Positions 1-6,153 of a stretch of DNA of 14,830 nt are shown here, piece after piece. A model generated the notes under the pieces. The model had not been told where the DNA came from. It did not search any database and saw nothing but the letters and a program-made list of their open reading frames with translations. Origin of the DNA: Avelusimicrobium sp963660385 (GTDB lineage: Bacteria; Elusimicrobiota; Elusimicrobia; Elusimicrobiales; Elusimicrobiaceae). The DNA lies in the NCBI GenBank assembly GCA_963660385.1, contig CAVKWQ010000042.1:1-14830 (forward strand), in the 5' to 3' direction. The translations under genes and the position numbers were made by a program. Numbering within the stretch: position 1 is the first letter of the stretch; each line of letters opens with the position of its first letter.

Positions 1-2
1 CA

Positions 3-617
3 ATGAGTTGGCAGAAATTAAAACTCAAAAATAAGGACGAAGTGTATTTGGTCTGTGGGGAAGCGGAACAAACGTCTTTTAATGGATGCCAGGCGTGCTC
101 GTCTTATGATGAAGATTCTACGGAATACGAAAACTGTGTGCTAAATAATGTAACTTCTTGCTGTTCTTATGCGTATAGTATTTATTTGAAACGCGGGCAA
201 AAACCCGAAGAATTAATGAAAAATACCTCTTGCTATACTTGCGGAGAACACCAAAATGGAAGTGACCATACAAATGACAATGTTGTAATGAAGGTGGACG
301 ACTTGGCTTATACTTGGGGAAAGTCATCTGAGTATAATTTAAACCGTGATATTATGCAAGCAACTATCCAGGAAAAGATTGATTGTATGGATCGGGGGTA
401 TTTTGCGGACCAAGCGTCTAAAACAGTTACCTTTTATAAATGCCCGTCGGATGGCACTTGCGGCGGGAAAGGAGAGTGCGCAACAGAGGCGTTCTTCTCT
501 ACTTGCCAAGCATTTGACTACGTTAATGAAAAAGGTTTTTATTATCCTAGAACGTACAATTGTAGATTACAAGTTTCCACAAGGTTGTGCACTGATTACT
601 GTGTAAAGAATTGGTAA
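3..617 (+). CDS. Cysteine-rich protein of unknown function, possibly 5'-truncated by the window edge
   Basis: I do not recognise this protein. The open frame runs from an ATG at the extreme window edge, so the true start and any signal peptide may lie upstream; no ribosome binding site can be judged. The visible 204 residues hold 16 cysteines (residues 18, 29, 32, 45, 53, 54, 77, 80, 128, 147, 153, 159, 168, 187, 196, 200), including a CC pair and CxxC-like pairs (CQAC, CYTC). It is rich in Tyr, Asn, Ser and Thr and has no hydrophobic segment. That composition fits an exported, disulfide-stabilised surface protein or the variable tail of a pilin-like protein. This is inference. Its DNA is visibly more AT-rich than the neighbouring housekeeping genes and resembles the AT-rich 3' half of pilin 1. 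Alternative: a metal-binding protein. Confidence 0.6.
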   Translation: MSWQKLKLKNKDEVYLVCGEAEQTSFNGCQACSSYDEDSTEYENCVLNNVTSCCSYAYSIYLKRGQKPEELMKNTSCYTCGEHQNGSDHTNDNVVMKVDDLAYTWGKSSEYNLNRDIMQATIQEKIDCMDRGYFADQASKTVTFYKCPSDGTCGGKGECATEAFFSTCQAFDYVNEKGFYYPRTYNCRLQVSTRLCTDYCVKNW

Positions 618-627
618 TTTAAAAAAT

Positions 628-657
628 CCGCCCCGGGATACATTTTTCCCGGGGCGG
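628..657 (-). terminator. Strong hairpin terminator, best oriented for the minus-strand acyltransferase gene, probably bidirectional
   Basis: A perfect 10-bp GC-rich stem (CCGCCCCGGG, 628-637, with its complement at 648-657) encloses a 10-nt loop. On the minus strand it is followed by ATTTTTTAAAT, a good U-tract, about 25 nt after the acyltransferase stop codon. On the plus strand it lies 10 nt after the cysteine-rich gene, but the following tract (GTTTACG) is weak. It therefore separates two convergent genes. Confidence 0.85.
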
Positions 658-681
658 GTTTACGTTCTTCAAATTCCTGTT

Positions 682-1374
682 TTACGGTTTTTGCGGGTCA
701 AAGGGCTTGTTGTTAATAAACCGTTCCGATTGGTCCGTTGCCCAGTTGAGTTGCCTTTCCAGTTCGGCCGCGGCGGCCTCCATTTCCTCGTCAGAGCGTA
801 CATAAACTGCTTTGCCATAGGTAAGCGCCGTTTTGCCAAAAGGCAGCGGTACGCGCATTTTATCCCACGAACCCACCTTTATTTTGTGGCTAAGCGCCGT
901 GCCCACCGGGATAATCGGCAGACCCGTTTTGAGCGCCAGAAACAAAATGCCGTGCTGGACCTTGTAAATCGGCCCGCGCGGTCCGTCCGGCGTGAGCATC
1001 GGGTGATACCCGGCTTCGGCAATGTTTTTTAGTTTAATAAGGGCTCTGGCCCCGCCGCGCGTGGTGCTGCCGCGGACGGCCTTCATCCCAAAATGAGGCA
1101 GACAGCGGGCGATGTATTCGCCGTCGTCGCTTAAACTAATTAAGGCGCAAATTTTTTGCCCGCGGTAGGGATAAAGCAAAAACAACTGTTGGTTGTGCCA
1201 AACGCCAAAGATATAGTTTTGGCCTTCCTTTTCAAATTTCAGGGCTTCCTCGCTCTTGAACCAATAGATTTTTGTCGTCCAGCCTAAAAACAGCGTGTAC
1301 CAGTACGCCAAGGTAGAGCCGATGACGTGCTTCCAAGAGATTTTTTTCTTTTCTAATGACGTAGGTTGAAACAT
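682..1374 (-). CDS. DUF374 lysophospholipid/lipid A acyltransferase-like protein
   Basis: The 230-aa protein matches the DUF374 acyltransferase family in length and motifs. They are WHNQQ around His60 (the family's HxxxxD-like region), SDDGEYIAR at about 82-90, an RGSTTRGG block at about 101-108, and the hallmark TPDGPRGP at 128-135 followed by VQHGILFLALKTGLPIIPVG. Such enzymes transfer acyl chains to lipids at the inner face of the cytoplasmic membrane. The family includes LpxJ, a lipid A secondary acyltransferase of Campylobacter and Helicobacter, so a lipid A role is plausible but not shown here. A hydrophobic stretch near residues 18-38 fits membrane association. The start codon overlaps the stop of the upstream gene by one base (TAATG), implying translational coupling; the only nearby ribosome-binding sequence is a weak AAAAAGGT. 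A strong terminator follows the gene. Confidence 0.85.
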   Translation of the reverse strand: MFQPTSLEKKKISWKHVIGSTLAYWYTLFLGWTTKIYWFKSEEALKFEKEGQNYIFGVWHNQQLFLLYPYRGQKICALISLSDDGEYIARCLPHFGMKAVRGSTTRGGARALIKLKNIAEAGYHPMLTPDGPRGPIYKVQHGILFLALKTGLPIIPVGTALSHKIKVGSWDKMRVPLPFGKTALTYGKAVYVRSDEEMEAAAAELERQLNWATDQSERFINNKPFDPQKP

Positions 1375-2006
1375 TATTTTTTACCTTTTTTGCGGGATTT
1401 TTGCCACGGGACCAAAAACACGGCGGACATAAAGGGGGACAAGGCTCCCTCCCGGGCGGCAAGGTCAATTTTCTCCGCGCTTAATTTTTCCAAAATCACA
1501 GGCAAGGCCTTTTGCGCAAGCGGCGCTTCCAGGCGGGCGGCTTCGCGCAGTAGTTTGGGCGCCATAGCCAGGCCAAAGGGGGGCAAATAGACAAATTGAA
1601 CCTCTTGCGTTTCGCACTCCTCTTTTTCGGCTTGCTCTTTAACCAGGTCCGCCACAAAGGATACCGCACTCTTTAAAAATTCCAAGAGCACAATCATTGC
1701 GGCCGTTTTGCGGTCCTCGTTCGTAATGGCGGCTAAAAAGGGTTCCGCTTTGGCGCCTAAGGTTACGGCGCAGGCGCTGAACATTTCCTTGTGGATAGCG
1801 CTTTCGTCGTCCAGTTCCCAGTGCGCGTCTTGGTTAAATTCATACACTACGCCCGGGTCCAACAGTTTAAAAATGGATAAAATAAACGCCGAAACTTCCG
1901 CCTCGCTCGTAAATCCGGCGCGGCGCAACAGCGGCAGTTCGCGCAGTAAACGGCGCAAAATTTCGCGTTGGCGGGGGGCAATTTTAAAGCGTTTTATTTT
2001 TCTCAT
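1374..2006 (-). CDS. Unrecognised 210-aa protein coupled to the DUF374 acyltransferase gene
   Basis: I do not recognise this family. The protein is predicted largely helical, begins with a very basic stretch (KIKRFKIAPRQREILRRLLR) and ends in a Lys/Arg-rich tail (KSRKKGKK). No signal peptide or clear transmembrane segment is visible. The middle (about residues 30-140) is acidic with many Glu and Ala. There is a hydrophobic LPPFGLAMAPKLL segment near residues 140-155. ATG at 2006 is preceded by AGGAA five bases upstream, which supports this start. It overlaps the acyltransferase start by one base, so the two form an operon. A role in envelope lipid metabolism could be guessed from context only. 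It may be a soluble regulatory or scaffold protein; nothing in the sequence identifies an active site. Confidence 0.75.
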   Translation of the reverse strand: MRKIKRFKIAPRQREILRRLLRELPLLRRAGFTSEAEVSAFILSIFKLLDPGVVYEFNQDAHWELDDESAIHKEMFSACAVTLGAKAEPFLAAITNEDRKTAAMIVLLEFLKSAVSFVADLVKEQAEKEECETQEVQFVYLPPFGLAMAPKLLREAARLEAPLAQKALPVILEKLSAEKIDLAAREGALSPFMSAVFLVPWQKSRKKGKK

Positions 2007-2062
2007 ATAATTCCTTACCGTTTGGCACCGTAACCCGGAAACCCGGATGACCGTGTAAAACG

Positions 2063-2090
2063 AGGGAGTCCCCCAAGAGGGGAACTCCCT
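2063..2090 (-). terminator. Terminator of the yajC-secD-secF operon
   Basis: A 7-bp stem (AGGGAGT with ACTCCCT) extends through one mismatch into four C:G pairs closed by an AAGA-type tetraloop. On the minus strand it is followed by CGTTTTACAC, a short U-tract, beginning about 8 nt after the secF stop codon. It lies between secF and the next minus-strand gene, so that gene pair probably has its own promoter. Confidence 0.7.
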
Positions 2091-2097
2091 AAAAGAC

Positions 2098-3108
2098 TTA
2101 TTTTTTGCTTCTGCGGGTGCGTTTGATTTTGGTAATGGTTTTGGCAGGTTTCTGCTCTTTTACAAACGCTTCCGCTTCGGCCTTTACGGCAGGCTTGGCG
2201 GCGGATTTCTTCAAATCGCTGCCGTCGTTGTTTTCGCCATTGTTCCAAGCGTACACCAAGGGGGTCGTAAGGGCGATGGTGCTATATACACCCGCAATAC
2301 AACCCACCAACATAGCAAACGCAAAGGAGTTAATCACCTCTCCGCCGAAGAAATACAACACCACGAGTGCAAACAGTACCGTTAAGGTGGTGATAATCGT
2401 GCGGGAGAGCGTTTCGTTAATGGACAGGTTTATTACTTGGCCGAAGTCCATTTTGGGGTGCAGGCGGAAGTTTTCGCGCATACGGTCAAAAATAACAATC
2501 GTGTCGTTAATAGAGAACCCGGCCACCGTTAAGAAGGCCGCCACGACCACGAGGTCAATTTCCCGCTGGGTGAGCGAAAACGCCACCGCCATTACAAACA
2601 AGTCGTGGAACAAGGCTACTACGCCCGATACGCCCCACAAAATGTTGCTGAAACGGAACGCTACATAAATGATGATAAACACCAAGGACAAAAGCACGGA
2701 CCACAAGGCTCTTTCCGTCATATTTTCGCCCACGGCGGGGCCGACGGAGTTGGTCTGCAAGACGGAGTAGGGCACTTTTAAGGTATCAAGCGCTTTTTCA
2801 ATGCGGGCTTGAACCACGCCTACTTCGTCGGAGGTGCTTTTTTCGCTAATGGCGAAGGTCTGGTCGCCGAACGATTGGAGTTCGGAATTGGCACCCGTCT
2901 GCGTAAGCGCGGCGCGGATGTCGGCCATTTCCACGGGGGCGTTGAATTTTACCTGCACCATCGTGCCGCCGGTAAAATCAATACCCATATTGAATCCTTT
3001 GGTGAAGAAGCAAATCACGCCGCCCAAGAGCAACAGCCCAAAGAGCGTGAAATATACTTTTCTGAATTTAAGGAAATCAATGTTTGTTTTAGGAAGTAAG
3101 TGCATCAT
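2098..3108 (-). CDS. secF: Protein translocase subunit SecF
   Basis: SecF pairs with SecD in the inner membrane and uses the proton motive force to pull exported proteins out of the SecYEG channel. The 336-aa protein has the expected order: a first TM near residues 18-36, the family signature GIDFTGGTMVQVKF at about 42-55, a periplasmic domain, then a five-TM bundle. That bundle contains the conserved VAGFSINDTIVIFDRMREN motif in the TM region shared by RND-like SecDF proteins. The C-terminus is a Lys/Arg-rich tail (IKRTRRSKK). Two consecutive ATGs are possible. The first gives an ATGA overlap with the secD stop and sits 6 nt after GGAGAT, so it is preferred; the second would sit 9 nt after it. 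It is the last gene of the yajC-secD-secF operon and is followed by a terminator. Confidence 0.97.
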   Translation of the reverse strand: MMHLLPKTNIDFLKFRKVYFTLFGLLLLGGVICFFTKGFNMGIDFTGGTMVQVKFNAPVEMADIRAALTQTGANSELQSFGDQTFAISEKSTSDEVGVVQARIEKALDTLKVPYSVLQTNSVGPAVGENMTERALWSVLLSLVFIIIYVAFRFSNILWGVSGVVALFHDLFVMAVAFSLTQREIDLVVVAAFLTVAGFSINDTIVIFDRMRENFRLHPKMDFGQVINLSINETLSRTIITTLTVLFALVVLYFFGGEVINSFAFAMLVGCIAGVYSTIALTTPLVYAWNNGENNDGSDLKKSAAKPAVKAEAEAFVKEQKPAKTITKIKRTRRSKK

Positions 3109-4520
3109 AAACTGATCTCCTTGGTGTTGGTGGTAAGCACCAGTTCATAAATGGCGCGCGTAACAAACACGGCCGTAAACAAACTGACTACCAAGCCGAT
3201 AATAAGCGTAACGGCGAAGCCCTTTACCGGGCCGGTGCCAAATTGCAGCAAGCACGCACCCACGATAATGGTGGTGATGTTGGAGTCAAAAATGGCGGAC
3301 CAGGCTTTGTCGTAACCCAGGTTGATAATTTCGTACACGGGTTTGCCGAGGGCCTTTTCTTCGCGCATACGCTCAATAATCAGTACGTTGGCGTCAATAG
3401 CCATAGCCAAGGACAAGATCATACCCGCAATGCCGGGCAGCGTAAGCGTGGCGGAGAAGTAACTCATAATCGCCACGGTGAACACGAAGTTGAGCAAGAG
3501 GGCAATGTCGGAAATGACACCGGCCGCCTTGTAGTACACCGCCATAAACAGCAAGATGATGACAAACGCATAGAAGGAAGCCGACAGACCCGATTTAATA
3601 GAGTCTTCGCCCAAGGTCGGGCCGATGGTCTTCTTTTCAATTACCTTTACCGGGGCCGGGAGCGCGCCTGCCTTTAATACGATAGACAAGGAGCGGGCCT
3701 CTTCGGGCGTGAACGTGCCGGAAATGCGGCCGTCTTTGGTAATGCGGGATTGCACCACAGGGGCGGATTGAACGGTGTTATCCAACACAATGGCTAATTG
3801 TTTGCCGATGTTGGAGCCGGTCAACTGGCCGAACTTTTTGCTGCCTTCCGCATTAAACGTAAAGGAAACTTCGGGGTAGCCGTTTTCGCCCATCATTACT
3901 ACGCGGGCGTTTTCCAAGTCCGCACCGGTAACGGTGGCGTTGGCGGTAACCACGCTGTACCCGCCGTCTTTATTGCGCATAATTTGGTAGCCTTCCGGCA
4001 CCAATTTGGCAATTTCGGGCAGTACAAGGCCGTTATCGTCAAACGGCTTATCGGTGGCTTCCAGTTTTTCAATGGCTTTTTGGGCGGCCGAGGTATCGTT
4101 TTTTACGATGCGGAATTCCAACATAGCGGTTTTACCGATAAGTTCTTCCGCGCGCTGCGGGTTAGAAACGCCGGGCAGTTGCACCATAATCCACTTATCG
4201 CCCTGGCGGGTGATTTGGGTTTCGGCCAAGCCGTACTGGTCAATGCGGTTGCGGATAATTTCCACCGCGCGGGCCATCGCTTCGTTTAAAGGTTCTTTGG
4301 CGCTCAACTTGGATACATCCAGTTCCAACAGCAAACTGGAACCGCCTCTTAAATCAAGGCCCAAGTTCAGCATCCGTTTGGGGCGCTCGCCAAGCGTATC
4401 CAGTTTTTCGCGCTCGGCCAGCGGTTTAGAGTACCACTTGTAGTTGGGGTAAATTAAATACAAGGACCCCAGTAAAATGGCGATGATAAGTCCCCATTTT
4501 ACGGCTAATTTGTTAGACAT
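3105..4520 (-). CDS. secD: Protein translocase subunit SecD
   Basis: SecD forms the SecDF complex, which drives late steps of Sec-dependent export. The 471-aa protein is shorter than E. coli SecD (about 615 aa) but normal for compact bacterial versions. Visible parts are an N-terminal TM (about 9-24), the conserved LGLDLRGGSSLLLELD block near residue 53, P1 head-domain sequence (QLPGVSNPQRAEELIGKTA), and then a C-terminal five-TM region beginning near TIGPTLGEDSIKSGL. The conserved AMAIDANVLIIERMREE motif includes the Asp expected for proton coupling. Upstream AAGGAGG gives a good ribosome binding site, and the start overlaps the yajC stop by one base (TAATG). Its own stop overlaps the secF start. 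All three genes are therefore coupled. Confidence 0.97.
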   Translation of the reverse strand: MSNKLAVKWGLIIAILLGSLYLIYPNYKWYSKPLAEREKLDTLGERPKRMLNLGLDLRGGSSLLLELDVSKLSAKEPLNEAMARAVEIIRNRIDQYGLAETQITRQGDKWIMVQLPGVSNPQRAEELIGKTAMLEFRIVKNDTSAAQKAIEKLEATDKPFDDNGLVLPEIAKLVPEGYQIMRNKDGGYSVVTANATVTGADLENARVVMMGENGYPEVSFTFNAEGSKKFGQLTGSNIGKQLAIVLDNTVQSAPVVQSRITKDGRISGTFTPEEARSLSIVLKAGALPAPVKVIEKKTIGPTLGEDSIKSGLSASFYAFVIILLFMAVYYKAAGVISDIALLLNFVFTVAIMSYFSATLTLPGIAGMILSLAMAIDANVLIIERMREEKALGKPVYEIINLGYDKAWSAIFDSNITTIIVGACLLQFGTGPVKGFAVTLIIGLVVSLFTAVFVTRAIYELVLTTNTKEISL

Positions 4521-4831
4521 TACTTTGCGCCTCCTTCTTTGGCTGCGGGTTGTACGTCATTTACAAGTCCGACGACGGCGGTTTTCAGCACGGTGAGTTT
4601 TACGTTTTCTGCTACTTTTACTTCAAGCGCGTTGTCTTTAAAACCCGCCACGGTGCCGATAATCCCGCCGGGGATGATAATCTGGTCGCCTTTTTGAAGC
4701 GCGTTAATTTTGCTCATTAATTCTTGTTCACGCTTCTTCTGCGAACGGGCCGGCAGAAAAATAACGATAAACGCAAAAGCGAGCAGAATAAACCAGAAGA
4801 ACATTCCACCACCCTGGGCTGTCGTTTCCAT
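4520..4831 (-). CDS. yajC: Preprotein translocase accessory subunit YajC
   Basis: YajC is a small single-TM protein associated with SecDF-YidC. The 103-aa protein has a short Gly-containing N-terminus, one TM segment (FFWFILLAFAFIVIFLPA, about 11-28), a basic cytoplasmic stretch (RSQKKREQE), and the diagnostic beta domain LQKGDQIIIPGGIIGTVAGF near 46-65. The start is supported by GGAGG nine bases upstream. It is the first gene of the operon with secD and secF and shares a promoter region with the divergent pilin gene. Confidence 0.95.
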   Translation of the reverse strand: METTAQGGGMFFWFILLAFAFIVIFLPARSQKKREQELMSKINALQKGDQIIIPGGIIGTVAGFKDNALEVKVAENVKLTVLKTAVVGLVNDVQPAAKEGGAK

Positions 4832-4871
4832 AGGTTAAATCCTCCAATTAAAGATATAAATACACATTGTT

Positions 4872-4880
4872 ATTTTAGCA
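4872..4880 (-). promoter_or_regulatory. Probable extended -10 of the yajC-secDF promoter
   Basis: On the minus strand the sequence reads TGCTAAAAT, an extended -10 element, about 40 nt upstream of the yajC ATG. No convincing -35 is seen at the right distance, which is tolerable for an extended -10 promoter. This is a motif match only. Confidence 0.45.
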
Positions 4881-4903
4881 TATTTCCCGTCGTTTAGGAC
4901 GAT

Positions 4904-4917
4904 AGGCCAAAAGGCCT
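4904..4917. promoter_or_regulatory. Small inverted repeat AGGCC-AAAA-GGCCT between divergent promoters
   Basis: Perfect 5-bp arms separated by AAAA abut and overlap by one base the pilin -35 hexamer (TTGCCT). They lie upstream of the yajC promoter. The position suits an operator, but the arms are short and could be chance. Confidence 0.25.
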
Positions 4918-4944
4918 TGCCTCTTGCGCCAAAATTGCTATACT
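4917..4944 (+). promoter_or_regulatory. Promoter of pilin 1
   Basis: TTGCCT (4917-4922), a 16-nt spacer, and TATACT (4939-4944) preceded by TGC form an extended -10 promoter. The predicted start of transcription is near 4951, leaving a short leader with AAAGGAG ahead of the ATG at 4980. I looked for a sigma-54 GG-N10-GC signature, common at pilin genes, and did not find one with correct spacing. Confidence 0.65.
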
Positions 4945-4979
4945 AGGGGAGTAGGATTTTTTAATTTAAAGGAGATACT

Positions 4980-5474
4980 ATGAAACAGGGCTTTACGTTA
5001 ATTGAACTGCTGGTAGTGGTGCTCATTATCGGCATTTTGTCGGCGGTGGCATTGCCGCAATACACCGCGGCGGTAGAAAAAGCGCGCGCCACGGAAGTGG
5101 TTACGCTGATGTCCCAAGCGGAGCGTGCTACGGATGTTTATGTGCTGGAAAAGGGGTATCCGACCAGCGGACTTGTAGAATTGGTGGGCGATAATGGAAG
5201 TAAAACGGGTAAACTGAATATTGATATTGAGGGTGCTTTAAAATGCACCAAGGGCGAAGATATGTGCGAGTCCAAAGATTTTTCTTATGATGTGTATTGC
5301 AATACTTCTTCTTGCACTTGGTATGTTGAACGCAACAATGGAAGTTATGAGTTAAGTGGCACTAGAAGCCGTGGCGGAAAATGGAACAGATATTGCTATT
5401 ATTATGATAAAGAAGGAAAGCCTGTTTGTATGGGCTTAAAGAACCAAGGTTATAATGTGGATGGCGATGACTAA
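4980..5474 (+). CDS. Type IV pilin-like protein (pilin 1)
   Basis: The N-terminus MKQG|FTLIELLVVVLIIGILSAVALPQY is a class III signal peptide. It has a short basic leader, Gly at -1, Phe at +1, Glu at +5 and a hydrophobic alpha-1 helix. A prepilin peptidase would cleave after Gly4 and methylate Phe, and the product would enter a type IV pilus or a type II secretion pseudopilus. The 164-aa length fits minor or major pilins. The globular part (about 40-164) has six cysteines (89, 96, 107, 112, 139, 150), suggesting disulfide-stabilised loops, and a Tyr-rich region near 138-142. The first half is GC-richer than the second, hinting at a mosaic gene. GGAG five nt before the ATG supports the start. 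It is a single-gene unit with its own promoter and terminator. Which pilin type it is cannot be decided. Confidence 0.93.
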   Translation: MKQGFTLIELLVVVLIIGILSAVALPQYTAAVEKARATEVVTLMSQAERATDVYVLEKGYPTSGLVELVGDNGSKTGKLNIDIEGALKCTKGEDMCESKDFSYDVYCNTSSCTWYVERNNGSYELSGTRSRGGKWNRYCYYYDKEGKPVCMGLKNQGYNVDGDD

Positions 5475-5502
5475 GCAGTAATCAATTATTTGTAGAGTAA
5501 AC

Positions 5503-5532
5503 AGCCCCCGGCGGAAATATCCGCCGGGGGCT
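5503..5532 (+). terminator. Terminator hairpin of pilin 1
   Basis: A perfect 13-bp stem (AGCCCCCGGCGGA, 5503-5515, with its complement at 5520-5532) closes an AATA tetraloop 28 nt after the stop codon. The following ACATATTTATAA is only a poor U-tract, but the stem is extremely stable. Confidence 0.75.
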
Positions 5533-5593
5533 ACATATTTATAAGGGGGTGTTGTTCTGTTACTGCGCGTGCCTTTGCCGTTTGTTTTTTGCT

Positions 5594-5622
5594 GTCATCC
5601 TGGAAAGTTGTAGTCCAGGATC
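5594..5622 (+). repeat. Unit A: single repeat arm
   Basis: GTC is followed by a perfect 8-bp hairpin, ATCCTGGA paired with TCCAGGAT, with a 9-nt loop, then C. No matching inverted partner arm follows before unit B, so it is a solo arm. A short TTTGCC/GTTTGTTTT-rich lead precedes it as in other copies. Confidence 0.75.
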
Positions 5623-5665
5623 CGTTGTTGCTGTTAGTTGTTGCCTTTGTCGTTTGCCTTTCGCC

Positions 5666-5759
5666 GTCATCCCGTAGAGTTTTTATACGGGATCTGTCGT
5701 TTCGTAAGAGAACAACAAAGACGAACAACAGATTCCCGACTACGGCGCTCGGGAATGAC
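5666..5759. repeat. Unit B: complete two-arm inverted element
   Basis: The left arm is GTC plus ATCCCGTA/TACGGGAT (8-bp stem, 9-nt loop), then CTGTCGTT. The right arm, read on the minus strand, is GTC plus ATTCCCGA/TCGGGAAT, then CTGTTGTT. The two arms are thus inverted copies extending beyond their hairpins. The left arm with its flanks is identical over about 38 bases to unit I at 14767. Confidence 0.85.
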
Positions 5760-5778
5760 AGAAAAAGGGGGGGGAGTT

Positions 5779-5819
5779 GTCATCCCGTAGTGCCTGGCGG
5801 CCCGCTGGGTTCGGGGAGC
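5779..5819 (+). repeat. Unit C: degenerate single arm
   Basis: It starts with GTCATCCCGTAG like unit B, has a longer GC-rich interior, and ends CGGGGAGCC before GTCGTT. The stem is reduced to CCCG with CGGG. It is probably a decayed or recombined arm. Confidence 0.5.
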
Positions 5820-5839
5820 CGTCGTTATTAAAAAAAGAG

Positions 5840-5960
5840 GTCATCCTGAATTTATTTCAGGATCTACTGCTTGTGTTGTTTGCTGTTGCCGTTGAATTGA
5901 ACGGCGAACTACTCAATCGGTAGGTCCTGAAAGCCCTGCGGGTCGCCAGTTCAGGACGAC
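5840..5960. repeat. Unit D: complete two-arm inverted element
   Basis: The left arm is GTC plus ATCCTGAA/TTCAGGAT with a 5-nt loop, then CTAC. The right arm has an 8-bp stem GTCCTGAA (5924-5931) with TTCAGGAC (5950-5957), enclosing a small inner CCC-TGC-GGG hairpin, and ends GAC. It is closely related to unit H at 14613-14727. The arms are conserved, the roughly 50-nt centre differs, and two stem pairs in the right arm have changed on both sides. Confidence 0.85.
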
Positions 5961-5988
5961 GTCCTTGTTTTATTGTGCTGTTTTCACC

Positions 5989-6017
5989 GTCATCCCCGAG
6001 TGTTTCTGTCGGGGATC
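5989..6017 (+). repeat. Unit E: single repeat arm
   Basis: GTC is followed by a perfect 8-bp stem, ATCCCCGA with TCGGGGAT, and a 9-nt loop, then CTGTTGTG. No right arm is recognised before unit F begins. Confidence 0.75.
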
Positions 6018-6035
6018 TGTTGTGAGTCGTTTGTT

Positions 6036-6136
6036 GTCATCCCGGGCGTGGACCCGGGATCCAGTCTGTTTATTAGAAAAGACCTTATTTTATTCTGGAT
6101 TCCGGGTTCCCGCTTGTATGCGGGCCCCGGAATGAC
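6036..6136. repeat. Unit F: complete two-arm inverted element near the transferase gene end
   Basis: The left arm is GTC plus ATCCCGGG/CCCGGGAT, then CCAG. The right arm read in reverse is GTC plus ATTCCGGG/CCCGGAAT with an inner CCCGC/GCGGG stem, then CCAG. It ends 17 nt from the stop codon of the minus-strand transferase, so its hairpins may also stop or stabilise that transcript; I saw no other terminator for that gene. Confidence 0.85.
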
Positions 6137-6153
6137 AAATTAGACGCGGGTTG

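Larger units (their letters stand above)
5475..6153. other. Gene-free stretch filled with palindromic GTCATCC-type repeats
   Basis: No credible gene is seen between the convergent pilin 1 and transferase genes; the short open frames here run through the repeats. Apart from the terminator, it holds six repeat copies (units A-F, listed separately). They are joined by G/T-rich plus-strand linkers built of GTTGTT, TTTGCC and similar words, and there is a run of eight G at 5767-5774. The same element family recurs after 14613. Confidence 0.85.

Noticed and set aside
2031..2051. Minus-strand GGTCATCCGGGTTTCCGGGTTA between secF and the 210-aa gene as another repeat copy
   Set aside because: It begins like the repeat (GTCATCC), but the 8-bp stem is absent and it could be chance or a heavily decayed remnant.
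3798..4289. Plus-strand open frame opposite secD
   Set aside because: Antisense shadow of the conserved SecD head domain; no ribosome binding site or family resemblance.
4901..4930. Sigma-54 promoter for pilin 1
   Set aside because: GG and GC dinucleotides are present, but their spacing is not the required ten bases, and a good extended -10 sigma-70-type promoter overlaps. The pilin 2 upstream region also lacks correct spacing.
5767..5774. G8 tract as a phase-variation switch
   Set aside because: It lies between convergent genes, outside any coding region or promoter I can see.
5531..5831. Open frames on both strands across the repeat cluster
   Set aside because: They run through repeat arms and low-complexity G/T linkers, have no convincing ribosome binding site and no recognisable protein features.
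5594..6136. CRISPR array
   Set aside because: Copies are not regularly spaced, differ in stem sequence, and occur in inverted pairs without uniform spacers.
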